64,000 nt of DNA, taken from contig JAJEKV010000225.1 of the NCBI GenBank assembly GCA_021234155.1, forward strand, positions 558,001 to 622,000. The letters are read 5' to 3'. The translations under genes and the position numbers were made by a program. Source of the stretch: Isoetes taiwanensis. Lineage: Eukaryota; Streptophyta; Lycopodiopsida; Isoetales; Isoetaceae. The notes beneath the pieces are model-generated. The model searched no databases. It was given only the letters and a program-made list of their open reading frames with translations, and was not told the origin of the DNA. Below, piece by piece: positions 1 to 9,881 of this stretch (positions are counted from its first letter, which is position 1; each line of letters starts with the position of its first letter).

Positions 1-628
1 CCATTCCAATATGCATATTGATTGGCCACGGCTTTTATTCTATCGCCTTCTTCAAGAAGTAGACCGTGATCCGGCTACTCCCTCCTCTCAGTCTCAAATT
101 TCGTGGGAGGCCATCTACAGGCCCTAATTGATCATTATCTTCCTGTTCTTGAGAGCCTTCCACTTCCCATACCTCCACTCAGCCTCGGGCATTCCCAAAC
201 ATCAAACTCAACCAGCTATACCATCACGCCGGGCCTCCCTCATCCCTGCTTCAACCTCGGGCCGTGCATGTTACTGGTATCCTCTTCCTCCTTCCGAGGC
301 CACGCTTTGTCAATTCCTCGCCATGCCTCTAAACAATCTCGTGACACAAAGAGCAAGGGGCCCCAGACCTACCCATCCTCGACAGCTCCCCAGACAACTT
401 CCCAAAGAAGATGTTCAAGCCGCCCCGCAGCTACAAAGCATCCCAGAGGCTCTCATGGCTGGTGTTCAAAGGCCCCCGAAGCTTCGATGCCGTTCAAAGA
501 GACCTTCAAGCCGCCACTGCCTGATCGGACTTTGAGGCCAACCTTCAAGACAAGCACGGCTCTATTACAGGCCCGTATTGACCTCACGGTGCTTCGGGGA
601 TCAGACTAGCCTACTGCTTTAGATCAGG

Positions 629-808
629 GCTCAGCTCCAAACCCAAATTCAAGAGTTATTGGAACAAAACAAGTCCAAAGATACTCTCCTCGGGGAAAAG
701 GAGAAACACATTGCTAAGCTCGATGCTTTGTACTCGAAGCTTTGTGACAATTACCACACTCAAGTTCAAAACCTAACGGAGCATGAAACTTCGACTCACC
801 TCCCTTGA
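629..808 (+). pseudogene. coiled-coil fragment of the retroelement polyprotein
   Basis: An open stretch of 59 codons reads as a heptad-like, Q/E/K/L-rich helix (for example LQTQIQELLEQ then LGEKEKHIAKLDALYSKL), typical of a coiled coil. It has no start codon and is closed by TGA at 806-808. A second coiled-coil-like piece (LLEQENRIRDLEHQLQQAV) lies at about 990-1074 in another frame. The DNA before it (103-609) is open but proline/serine-rich and changes frame. I infer one long coiled-coil protein broken by several frameshifts. No family was recognised. Confidence 0.45.
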
Positions 809-1108
809 AGCTCGGCACACCACGCCACCAATCGCTAACGCCCCTCGGATTCAGTGATGTTGGAGGTTCAGAACAAAAGGTCATCGATGATCTTTGAGAT
901 TGCCACATCAGCGCCTCCATACTCCTGGGCAATCCTCTTCACATGCCACGCTTCCTGGTAAAAGGGTCCATGATCAGTCCCGTCTTTTGTTAGAACAGGA
1001 GAATCGGATCCGTGACCTTGAACATCAGCTCCAGCAAGCAGTTCAATCTGCTGAGGAAGCCCAAAGCAAAATGTGATGGGGATATCTTGAAATTGCTACT
1101 AACATCCG

Positions 1109-2490
1109 GTGGACTTCTATACTCCTTCCAGCTATCTAGACTATGTGGTGGCCCGACCCGGCACCTCTTTCTTTGAAGTGGTGCAGCGCCAATGGCCAAG
1201 TTCATCAACCGCCATTCCCACGGTGTGGACTTCCTTAGGATCTGGCCGGATCTTTCTATCGAAGATAAGGGTTTATTTTGTGCACTCTTAGTCTTTGAAC
1301 AACTCACGGTTGATGACCCTGAATTAGTCATCTTTCGAGTTGTTCAGCCCATGGCATATGTTTTTCATGACTTCTACCTGGCGGATCTCAAGGATAAATT
1401 CCGGGATGAGGCACATCGTGTTTTTCGCGGCAACTCCAATGCTGCTTGGTTGTTATCAACCACCAACAAATATTTCAAGGATTCTGCTAAGTCTCAGACT
1501 TTTGAACAGGAGTACATGCCTGAACTGGCTCAGCACTTACCTCTGTGGCAGGCTGAAACGTTGGAACAGGTCAACAAAAATCTGGCCCACCCTGATGATC
1601 TGGAATTTGCACAGATTTATATGCAGCACTTGGGCGGCTACAATCAACTCAGGGGCCTTCTGGAAAGAAAAACCATCCCCACGGGTTGGGTAAATCCTCC
1701 TGTCTATCAATTACTCTCTACCTCCGAATGGGACCATTGGTGTCGTGCTCTGGATCAAAATCTTGTTCAAGCATTTCGGGACATGGCTCTGCAACCCACG
1801 CACACGAGCATGTTTCCTTCTCCATATGCTTCCTTAGGAGCCCCTCCCCGCCCACGGTTCCTTTCTTCTGACTGGCGTCTTCCCTTTTGGACGAAGGTCA
1901 TGGATGGCCACGCTGGTTCGACTCCGCCTCAGATCTCCACGGATCTCCGGTGGGATCCCCGATTTGTCAGACGTTCCAACTGGGAGGATAATGCCACTTT
2001 GGACAATACTGAAAATTGGATTTATATTGGTAATGAGCGTGGTTGGCAAAAGCATGCTGATGCGCTGCATGGCCTTGATACCTTCTTGCGAGAATCGCCG
2101 CCACCTCACGACTTTCCTAGCCCACCGTCATTTGGTTTACGTGCAGCTCTCAAATGCATCCTGGTCAGCTCTTTAAATCGGCGCCCAATCTTTCCGCAAA
2201 TCGAATGCGATCGTCGCCGCCGGTCTCCAAACCGCCTTCTCATGGAGTGCCGGTTTGTTCCTTCGACGCCCCGCCCATGCCTTTGGAAGACATGGTGCGC
2301 TCTCACTTTCTCATTGAGGCCCATCACGCCTCGGGCTCAACACCCCTGAAGCTCTTCAAACACGCCCGGGACCTCATTGCTCATTACCATAATGGCGCGG
2401 AGCCTCATTCCGTGAGGATCACTTTCCGGCTGGTTTCCCGCCCTCGGAAGCCATTCCTCCTTTTCTTCAGACTGAGTGTCGTTTGGTGGG
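1109..2490 (+). pseudogene. unrecognised retroelement ORF, frameshifted
   Basis: The longest frame starts at ATG 1192 and runs to 2349. Its first ~320 residues look like real globular protein rich in W, F, L and D, for example the stretch around LSIEDKGLFCALLVFEQL. An upstream frame (1109-1190) seems to supply earlier residues through a frameshift. From about 2154 a different frame (to ~2490) looks more protein-like than the last 65 residues of the long one, so a second frameshift is likely. The product would end at the polypurine tract, so it is the 3'-most protein of the element. It shows no zinc knuckle, DDE or YxDD motif. A gag-like capsid or an extra ORF is possible, and I do not assign a function. 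Confidence 0.45.
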
Positions 2491-2496
2491 GGGGAG

Positions 2497-3087
2497 TGTT
2501 AGTCCTGTGCCTCCTGGCTCAGGACTATTCATGCACACGACGGACCAGGTCAAGCTCAAGGATCCTGATCGACCCACGGGTCAGCCATCAAAGGCCAAAG
2601 AAGACCAAACGGCAGACCACGCGATCAAAGCCCCGGGTCTGCTATCAAGGCGCCCTTTCGGACAAGTGATGGCCTGCCACCGATGTCGGTGTCGGCGTGA
2701 TTCTAGGCACTTCAAGAGGCACCGTCAACATTCACGCAAATCAGGCCTCCTTCCAGGAGTCGGCACCGAGATCAGTCAGAGTGTCTATATTGGGCCAAAG
2801 GCCATTGTACTATATATATGATCAGAACTAGCACATGAAGGCTAGATGAGTTTTGAGTCTTGTCTCATTTCAGTTTTCTCTCTATTTGCGAGAGCTCATG
2901 TATGTTCATCATTGATATCAAGGAAGCTTATCATTTTCCTCTCATTGTTCCTTTTTGTTCTGTTTTCTTCTTCTTGTTCTCTTCTTGCAAATCCCGCGTG
3001 ACATAGTCCCCCGGACTCTCCTGTTAGATCCACGGGTCCTCACAGATGGGCTGTCTTCCAGGAGTTCCCGAACCCAGACCCCAAACA
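2497..3087 (+). repeat. LTR (3') of the first retrotransposon, 591 bp
   Basis: It begins TGTTAGTCC directly after the polypurine tract 2481-2496 and ends CCAAACA. An AT-rich TATATATATG box at about 2810 may be the promoter. The partner LTR is outside the window, so the boundaries rest on the TG..CA termini and on the abrupt return to chromovirus LTR sequence at 3088. Confidence 0.7.
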
Positions 3088-4569
3088 GACACTTTATGCC
3101 AAGTGGGCCATACCCAAGTGTGCAATTAATGTGCACATTTTCCAATGTGCACATTTATTAATGTGGGCACACCTTTCCATGTGGCACCTTTTGCCACCTA
3201 GCCATTAAAGGCAAGTGGGCCCATTCCCAATTATCCCACATGCCAAAAGGGGATAATTGGAAACCCTAACCACCCCCCTTGTCTATTTAGGAAGGGAAAC
3301 CCTAACTTGCCCATTTTCGTTTCTAGGGTTTTAGAGCTCTGTTTTGGCTGCCCCAAGGGTCAAAACCGCCTCCCAGACTCTGTCTGAGAGAATTGCACCA
3401 TTAGTTTCCCTTGATTCGAGCGTTTCAGCAGGATGGTCGAGCTCAGGTCAGGAGGAGCCACTCAAGGATCAGGTATTTGGCCAATTAACTAGTCTAAACC
3501 CTACTTCAGTCATAGAATCAGTAGGTTTAGCCTATTAAATTGCCCATAGCAACCTTCTAGATCTCTAGATGCCAGACTCTAACTAAAGAACCTAACTCTA
3601 TGATGTAGATTAGATCTAGTTCTTTAGTTCTTCTATGATGTATATGGATGATGTATCTCTATGAACTCCTTGTATTGGGAAGGGTGGGTAGAGACCTAAA
3701 GCTTGGTAGTAGATGCTCCTAGATTAGCCTCTCTAGCACACTATAGTTTCGGCCTGTGTACAAGAACCAAACCTGGTTGTGGGTGAAGGGGCGGTGACCG
3801 GGCTAAGAAGGAGATTCGGTGTCGACTCTTGAGCGATCCCTCCGGGTGTGTAAGGCCCACCTGGGGATCATTGTGACTAGGTCTAATGGCTTACCACCGA
3901 AGTGTGGGTAAGGCATGGGCTCACAACCGTGAAGTGGTGATCATGACTTTCCAAAGTGGTTTCGGTCGAATAAGGGCAAGTGGCCCTCTAGTCACCTTGA
4001 GTCAAGATGGAGATCTCCGAGGGAGTGATCCCTACCTGCCCCTGCCGAGGCGGGAGATGCAACCCGAGGAATAGCCCCTTTGGCTATGCATCCGTGTGCG
4101 GGCTGGTCGAGGTCCCAACACTTCTCAACCTATCACGCAAAGTGTGCAATGGGAGGGGCGGATGGAGTGGACAACCCAATGCCATGTTCTTATGCTAGCC
4201 CAATCCATTGTCATGATTCCATGCGCAGCGAACTCACGGAGACCCAAGCCGTCAGTCGTCCCTTTGAGTCTGAGCCCTGGGTAGGATTCCCCTATGTATT
4301 GTGCTGATCATTGTCCATGCAGATGTGATGTACCACCCTTAAAGGTGGATATATGTGTTGCTCTTATATACTGACATGTATGTTTACGCTTCCGCAGCTA
4401 GGTAGGCCATGGGGGAGACGGGGTAAAATGACCCCTTCACTCTTCCCACTGGAACCCGTCATGGTTGCAGTGTCATGTGGAGGGCCCTGTATCGGCATGG
4501 AGCTGGTATAGAGGGAGAACTCCTGTTTGTATACGGTGAGTGCACCGTATACGAGTAGGGGACGTCACA
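3088..4569 (+). repeat. 5' LTR of chromovirus, missing its first ~204 bp
   Basis: From GACACTTTATGCC (3088) to GGGGACGTCACA (4569) it matches 22158-23625. The first 204 bp of the complete 3' LTR (21954-22157) are absent here and the first element's LTR stands in their place. By eye the two LTRs are highly similar, with scattered substitutions and small indels, for example around 3780-3870 versus 22850-22940. A TATA-like CTTATATACTG lies at about 4363. Confidence 0.9.
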
Positions 4570-4570
4570 G

Positions 4571-4582
4571 TGGTATCAGAGC
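4571..4582 (+). promoter_or_regulatory. primer binding site, initiator Met-tRNA
   Basis: TGGTATCAGAGC lies one base after the 5' LTR end (4569). This is the usual plant iMet-tRNA primer site for minus-strand synthesis. The match ends after 12 bases. Confidence 0.93.
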
Positions 4583-4775
4583 AATGTTCTTGGTGACCAA
4601 GAGCAAAGCACTGACCATGCTCCCATTAGTACTAACTTGATAGGATCCTTAAGCCTCGAAAAGTGGGAATTTTTTTTTTCTCATTTTTGTAGTTTATGCT
4701 AAGCTAGTAATAGTTAGAATGAATGGAAACATAAAAAGACTAAAATTGATGAGCCAACCTTCAAAAAGTAGGGTG

Positions 4776-4842
4776 GTCTCACGCGTCGCGCCAGGACAGA
4801 TAATGAGATTCTCATTTTTGGGTTGGGCGCAACGTGTGAGAC
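4776..4842 (+). repeat. cruciform repeat H1
   Basis: This 67-bp element begins GTCTCACGCGTCGCGCCAGG and ends CGCAACGTGTGAGAC. The ends pair over about 17-19 bp with one mismatch and one bulge. Nested inside is a second perfect palindrome, AATGAGATTCTCATT. It is the first of four copies (4776, 4978, 6565, 6774). Confidence 0.85.
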
Positions 4843-4977
4843 ATTCAGCTTGAAACATTGAGAAATGTCATGAATCACAGTAAAATAACTTGACAATTCT
4901 AATTTTAAGCTAAGAATCAGTAGAATTGGCATGTTACATGTTTAAAAAGTACAAAATTTAATAGTGGGTCCCACTAT

Positions 4978-5044
4978 GTCTCACACGTCGCGCCAGGACA
5001 GGAAATGACTTTTTCATTTTCGGGCTGGGCGTAGCGTGTGAGAC
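4978..5044 (+). repeat. cruciform repeat H2
   Basis: The outer arms are GTCTCACACGTCGCGCC and GGGCGTAGCGTGTGAGAC. The inner arms are AAATGA and TCATTT, a different sequence from H1 that still pairs. It starts 202 bp after H1 and ends 77 bp before the TATA box of the histone-like unit. Confidence 0.85.
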
Positions 5045-5120
5045 CTTGCTTAATTAGGTGTTTTAGATGTTTTAGGCAACAAAAAAAAAAGTAGTTTAAA
5101 AGTGACCTAAAAATGACACT

Positions 5121-5129
5121 TATAAATAG
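5121..5129 (+). promoter_or_regulatory. TATA box of the histone-like unit
   Basis: TATAAATAG lies 109 bp before the ATG at 5230. The leader that follows (CCTCCCATTTCTG.., AAGTTTGCTC.., GGCGATCTTC..) resembles the leader of the second unit at 7030-7100, so the two promoters look duplicated. Confidence 0.65.
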
Positions 5130-5229
5130 ACCTAGACCCCTCCCATTTCTGCGTTCTTTCCTTAGAAGTTTGCTCGTGTTCGCCAAGGCGATCTTCTGGC
5201 GCTTAGCTCCGATCGACGAACCACCAAAT

Positions 5230-6420
5230 ATGGCCCGCACAAAACAGATCGCTAGGGAAGCCTTTGTCGGTTTAAGCCCTCCAAACGCCAACGACCGCCT
5301 CGATTCGGAGAGGGTACTCCAAGAACGCCTTCTTCGGCAAGGCGGATCGTCATCCAGTGAGGAAGCGGGATTTCGGACCGAGCGCGGACGGAAGTCATAG
5401 GCAGGAGCCGCCCCGGACATTATGCACCGAGATCCTCGAAGAGATCGCCGAGGAAGAAAGAACGAGCAAGGAGGTAACGGAGCGTGTAGTACCGATGAGC
5501 GCGGCCGCCAAAGCTTACCCTTGTGAAGTCAAAGAAGACCTCCAGCGCCCATCGCAAGTACGAAGATAGGGAGCGCCGCCGAGAGGAGGACAAAGAGACG
5601 GGAGGACAACCCAACCACAGCCGATGAGCCAAAGAAGAAGAAGGCAAAAGGCATCAAGGCGGGCAACAGAAAGGTTGTGAAGGTTGGTGTTTAGGAACGG
5701 GATCACCATCAACGAGCCATCAGCGACGAGATCCCGCCTTCACCGAATTTACTTCGGACGAAGACTACGCGGCCCAACACCGAGGGGCAAGTTCTTCAAA
5801 ACCCCGGCCGTGGAGGAGGAAGTTCCCGGCCAGTGGCACCGAACAGATCAGCCCCGACAACCGAAGGTTCCCACCGCTCCCCGACGTGGGATAGGGTCAA
5901 AGCCCCACGGCCACAACGGGGAGGCATATGTGATAGACCCGCCAAGGTCTATCGAAGAGGATCAAGGAGCACAACGCTTACATGGTGAAGTGGGAGGCAT
6001 ACAATGCCTATTACCAGGAGCAATGTGGTGAGAACGATTGAAGGCGGACACCCGACAAGAAGCCAGACCCTAAAGCCGCCGCCACCGAAGCCCAAGCCTC
6101 CCAGAGCACCAGGAAAGAAGCGGGCCGGCAGGAAGAAGTTGGAGAACAGAGCCCTCAAGGAAATCCGGCACTTCCAGAGAAGTTACGGACTCTTGATCCC
6201 CCGGGCACCGTTTCAACGCTTGGTCCGAGAAGTGATGCAGGAGTACAACACGGACATGCGGGTGACCAATGAAATGTTGCTGTGCCTACAGGAGGCAGCA
6301 GAGGCGAAAATAGTGCAGCACTTTGAAGATTCAACGGCCTGCACAGTTCACGCGAAGAGGGTCACGCTTATGAGGCAGGATATGCACTTAGCTAGGCACA
6401 TCAAGGGAGAGCGCCCTTGA
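5230..6420 (+). pseudogene. divergent histone H3-like protein carried by the chromovirus
   Basis: The N-terminus from ATG 5230 reads MARTKQIAREAFVG. It keeps H3 residues A1, R2, T3, K4, Q5, A7 and R8, while T6, K9 and S10 are changed to I, E and A. At 6118-6420 an intact 100-residue stretch ends the protein with a full H3 histone fold: EIRHFQRS, then PFQRLVREV, LQEAAEA, HAKRVTLM and a GERP terminus. Loop 1 has the canonical H3 length, without the insertion typical of CenH3. Between them (5400-6100) lies a long linker in changing frames with a basic PKKKKAK patch (about 5630) and a possible chromodomain-like strand at 5921-6038. Frame changes suggest a pseudogene or sequence errors. It lies between primer site and gag with its own promoter. 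A nucleosome-incorporating or chromatin-tethering role is inference. Confidence 0.85.
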
Positions 6421-6564
6421 ACTCTTTGTAGATAATGAACATTTTTGTTAATATAAGGAATTTTTGTGTAAATAATGTGTCTAATCTTGTTTAAATAGGT
6501 TAAGAAACTGAATTCTAGCTTTTGTTTTGATCAAATTGGAGTTTTTGAGCAAAATTGAGACGAT
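6421..6564. other. spacer after the histone-like unit
   Basis: AT-rich sequence directly after the stop codon, with AATATAAGGAATTTTTGTGTAAATAATG as a plausible poly(A) region. No ORF is visible. Confidence 0.4.
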
Positions 6565-6631
6565 GTCTCACACGTCGCGCCAGGACAGAAAATGAGAATC
6601 TTATTTTTGGGCTGGGCGCAACGTGTGAGAC
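6565..6631 (+). repeat. cruciform repeat H3
   Basis: The outer arms are GTCTCACACGTCGCGCC and GGGCGCAACGTGTGAGAC, the cleanest of the four copies, with 11 perfect terminal pairs. The inner core AATGAGAATCTTATT pairs imperfectly. It opens the second promoter unit. Confidence 0.85.
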
Positions 6632-6773
6632 CATGCCCAAATTGGCCCAAAACCGCTCCAAATTCAAATAAGGGGTCAATTGCGCCTAACTTCGACGAAG
6701 TTAAGTAGAATTACACCCTCGTGATCACCCAAACCGATCAAGTTTAGCCCATTTAGACCCCATGTCTCACGTC

Positions 6774-6839
6774 GGCGCCAGGCAGTAAAATGAACTTTCC
6801 ATTATCTGGCCCGAGCTAACGTGTGAGACCTTGCATCAA
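6774..6839 (+). repeat. cruciform repeat H4
   Basis: This 66-bp copy is more diverged: GTCTCACGTCGGCGCC and GCTAACGTGTGAGAC, with inner arms AATG and CATT. It starts 209 bp after H3, almost the same pair spacing as H1-H2 (202 bp). It ends 179 bp before the TATA box of unit 2. Confidence 0.8.
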
Positions 6840-7018
6840 TTTCTTGCCACGCCATACCTAGATGATCTCCGGCCATTGCAATAGGTCTTTCGGTTGTTCT
6901 TAGCATGCCTAAACCCTAAAAGTAGTCTTCAAACTTGCAATTGCACCTCTTTATAGTGTAGAATCACCCAATTCCAAAGAAAATTTAGGTCGCCCAAAAA
7001 TTAGGGTTTTCCCTTTTC

Positions 7019-7027
7019 TATAAATAG
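7019..7027 (+). promoter_or_regulatory. TATA box of the second cargo unit
   Basis: TATAAATAG, identical to the box at 5121, lies 122 bp before ATG 7141. The leader shares CCTCCATTTCT, AAGTTTGCTC and GGCGATCTTCC blocks with the leader of the histone-like unit. Confidence 0.65.
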
Positions 7028-7140
7028 GTCCTCCATTTCTCATTAAGCACACCGCAAGTTTGCTCTCCACTGCTTAGGGCGATCTTCCAGCCTCCGAGGC
7101 GCTCGCAGATCCGTTCGATACTCTCTTCTTCGCTAGATCA

Positions 7141-8661
7141 ATGGCCATCGGGCCGACTTTGGGCGATGGGTGCGGCCAAAGGCTCCATGTCCGCCGAGGG
7201 CGGATGTCAATGACATCTTCCAAGTCTTTGGGAAAGAAATTGATATCCAAGCTACGCTAAATGCAACCCCAAAGATATAGGCAAGTGTTAGCAGAGTTTC
7301 AAGCTAGGGTAGGACCCTCCCTTGTTCAGTTCCCCTTGCATAGGATATTTCGTTCCTCGCCATCCCTTCAAGCGAGCCTTTGGGTGATGTCCCCAACATC
7401 GCCAAGTACTTAACTAACAAGGCGCAGAGGTCGCCAGACTACATGGTCCTGGACCGCCAACAGACCAAGTATTTCTCCTACACCGCCTCTAGCTATGTTC
7501 TTATCCCACCACGCGAAAACCCAATGGGGCAACCTCTATCCCTCCAGATGGAGGTGGACCCCATAGCAAAGTCTAGCGTAAGAGCGATGCTTTTGTAGTA
7601 TCGACAAAAGCATGTGAAGGAGAAGAGGAAGAAGAAGAGGAGTCGACGACGATAAGTACACTCCGGGAGCTCCGAATCGGAGGAGGAACGGCAACAAGCG
7701 TAATAGGAGCCGATCAACTTTGAGCAGAGCCGGCGTGAGAACATCGAGTTGCTCCCCACTTGGGCTAGGCATCACAAGCCTAGCCCCTATCATCATCAAC
7801 TGAGAGGAGTATCTACTCCTCACGATATCCGAGAACCTTCCCAATGCGAGGGAGAGGGAGCTCGATTGGATGAACCGCTCCACCAATCCGCGCAGACCGA
7901 CATGGACGACTTCATCGTCCCGGGAGCCTCTGACTTTCCGGCTCAAGTGAGGGAAGCCGACACCATACGCTGTGGGAGTCGACTTCCGACATCCGTGCCT
8001 ACGCAAAGATCGTGCAAATGATGGAGGAGCAAGAGCCGCCAACCGGAGGAGGAGTTCCTCGCCTCCAGAACAGATGGGGGATTCGTGGAAGACCACGAAG
8101 CATTTTAATGCCGAGGTTTTCACACCACCTCCATCAAGAGGAGCAGGTGAATCGACTCTAGACGCAGTCGACTCCACGATTGAAGACTACCGAGCTCACC
8201 GAGATAGAGGTTGATCATCACGTACGGGCGGCATAGAGCGTGAGGCCAAACAAGTGGAGAATCATCCGCGACGCACAAACCCACGCATCCCCTCGAGGTA
8301 CTACCGCCAGCCGCCGCTAGATACACCGCAAGTTCAGCCCCCAGAGGTGAAGAAGGAGTGTTCATGCCGGCCGATTGCACTCTCGTGCTCTACAGCATGC
8401 CTCGAATAGCTGCAAATGTCGACTATGATGTCCTAGTCAAGAGAGCAATGGCACTTGACCTCTTCTCGACCGGGCCATACCCCATCGACGGCGCAGCGAG
8501 ATTGGCGTGAAGGCGGCCCTGTTCTAATCGCTAGGTGGAAGAGCCTCGGCGAGAGGGCGCTGGCCGCCAAGCTGTTATCAGGAACTTGGGTCATTCGGTA
8601 GGAACGACCCAAGTTAAGAAGTTCCTTGAGGACAACCCGTCCTACCAGCGATTTCAAGACT
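7141..8661 (+). pseudogene. second cargo protein, unrecognised, frameshifted
   Basis: The ATG at 7141 is placed as in the histone-like unit, but its frame closes after 39 codons. Better coding stretches occur in shifting frames: 7380-7598 (GDVPNIAKYLTNKAQRSPDY onward), an acidic/basic linker near 7620-7720 (KEKRKKKR, SESEEE), 7749-8021, and a C-terminal part around 8360-8520 (PADCTLVLYSMPRIAANVDY onward). The end is near 8661. I recognise no domain. The shared promoter architecture and cruciform pair say it was built like, or duplicated with, the histone-like unit. It might be an accessory chromatin factor, but that is a guess. Confidence 0.5.
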
Positions 8662-9228
8662 AGTTAGACTCTTGATCCCGTAGACTTTTTATACCAAAAT
8701 ATCTATATATATATAATAATAATGGCGTTTTATGATAGTCTGTGCGCATTTTTGGCCCTTGATTTTGTTGCATTTTAAAACTTCCATTTTTGAGCGTCAG
8801 ATTTAAAAACAGTTGGAAAGCTTTGTATCTGGGTAAATCTGCGCATCCTTCCTTGACAGTTCAAGAATGACGGAATGGCATGGATATTTTTTAGTCGAGT
8901 TCCTGAATGATGGAATGGCATGGAATTTTAGAGTTTTACAAACACAAGAAAAGGAAAAAAGGGACGATGTTGTGGGTGAAAAATGGTCCGGCAAAAAGCT
9001 TTGCCTTGCCATCGACTGCATTTGATTGCATTTTATCCATTCCCATTGCTTATTAATTCTTCCTTTGCTTCCTTTGCCGGTTAGTTTTTTCGAACGGGCA
9101 CCCTCTGTTCAAGAATAAGCTTGTTGCATTCGACCTCTTCAAGCATAGATCACGATTATTAGGTTATTACATACGAAGAGAAGTTTCCCATTGTTTTTTC
9201 TCGGAATAAAATGTTGCTTCTGATTCGT

Positions 9229-9881
9229 GATAAGTTTACGCATATTTCTCGAGGATTTGCTTTTGTGCACTTCAACTCAGTACTCTAATTCTCAATTTAA
9301 TTCTCCCGCTTGCTGAAAGAAGCTTCTCCCAAACTTTGTTTGGTGATTTAATTAGGTCGAAGATGCAACTAGAGCACCGGCCAAAAGCAATAGAACAGCG
9401 TTGGAAAAGAATGGTCAAGTATTGAAAGTGGCTTTTGCAAAGAGTGCCTTTTTTCTGGAGGTCTTTCTTCTCAAAGCTGTAGCTTAGCTGCTGCCGCAAT
9501 TGAGGCAGCGACATTTGCACAACAGGTAATACATGGCCATGATTGCATGACCAATGGTTACTTTATTTCATTGCACCCTGGAATCCTATATAATGTCTGT
9601 TCTTAGGACATCTATAATCATTGTAGCAGACATGGCTCTTTATTGTTTTAGAAGATGTTCCCCATGGTAGCCAGTGTTCCTTAGATTACCTTTTCTGATA
9701 GTTTTTCTTTACTTTCAGTATGACTCTGGGGGTTATGCTTCAAAAGACAGCACTTTTGACAAATCAAAGCCTACTGAAAAGCCTAATCATAATGCAGTTT
9801 CTCAGTCAGGCTTTGTTTGGGATGAGGCTTCTGGATATTATTATAGTGGCGCAGCAGGATTCTACTATGATGGCCATTGTG
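9229..9881 (+). pseudogene. captured RRM-OCRE splicing-factor fragment (SUA/RBM5-like)
   Basis: At 9229-9282 the sequence reads an RRM RNP1 motif (RGFAFVHF). Around 9355-9450 is the end of the RRM (LEKNGQVLKVAFAKS). At 9480-9525 is the alanine-rich AAAAIEAATFAQQ, ending at a GT donor (9526). After a 193-bp intron with a TTTCAG acceptor, exon 9719-9881 encodes an OCRE repeat (FVWDEASGYYYSGAAGFYYD) and ends at another GT donor. This order matches the plant SUA/RBM5/RBM10 family of pre-mRNA splicing regulators. Small indels break the frame before the intron. Kept introns mean the fragment was captured as DNA, not from mRNA. Confidence 0.75.

Larger units (their letters stand above)
1..3087 (+). 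mobile_element. 3' part of an LTR retrotransposon (unclassified)
   Basis: A degraded coding region (to about 2490) runs into a G-rich polypurine tract at 2481-2496. Immediately after it a sequence starts TGTT (2497) and ends AACA (3087), the usual TG..CA form of an LTR. At 3088 the sequence switches to the interior of a different LTR, which is also present at 22158. This is what is expected if this element inserted into the 5' LTR of the neighbouring chromovirus. The 5' half lies outside the window, no RT or integrase is visible, and the superfamily cannot be named. It may be a non-autonomous derivative or the tail of an element with an extra ORF after pol. Confidence 0.7.

Noticed and set aside
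3886-4307. Short ORFs within the chromovirus LTRs (also 22093-23308)
   Set aside because: They differ between the two LTR copies through indels and have no recognisable product.
5230-6420. Calling the H3-like protein a centromeric CenH3
   Set aside because: The long tail is CenH3-like, but loop 1 has canonical H3 length and the tail begins MARTKQ, so this is not supported.
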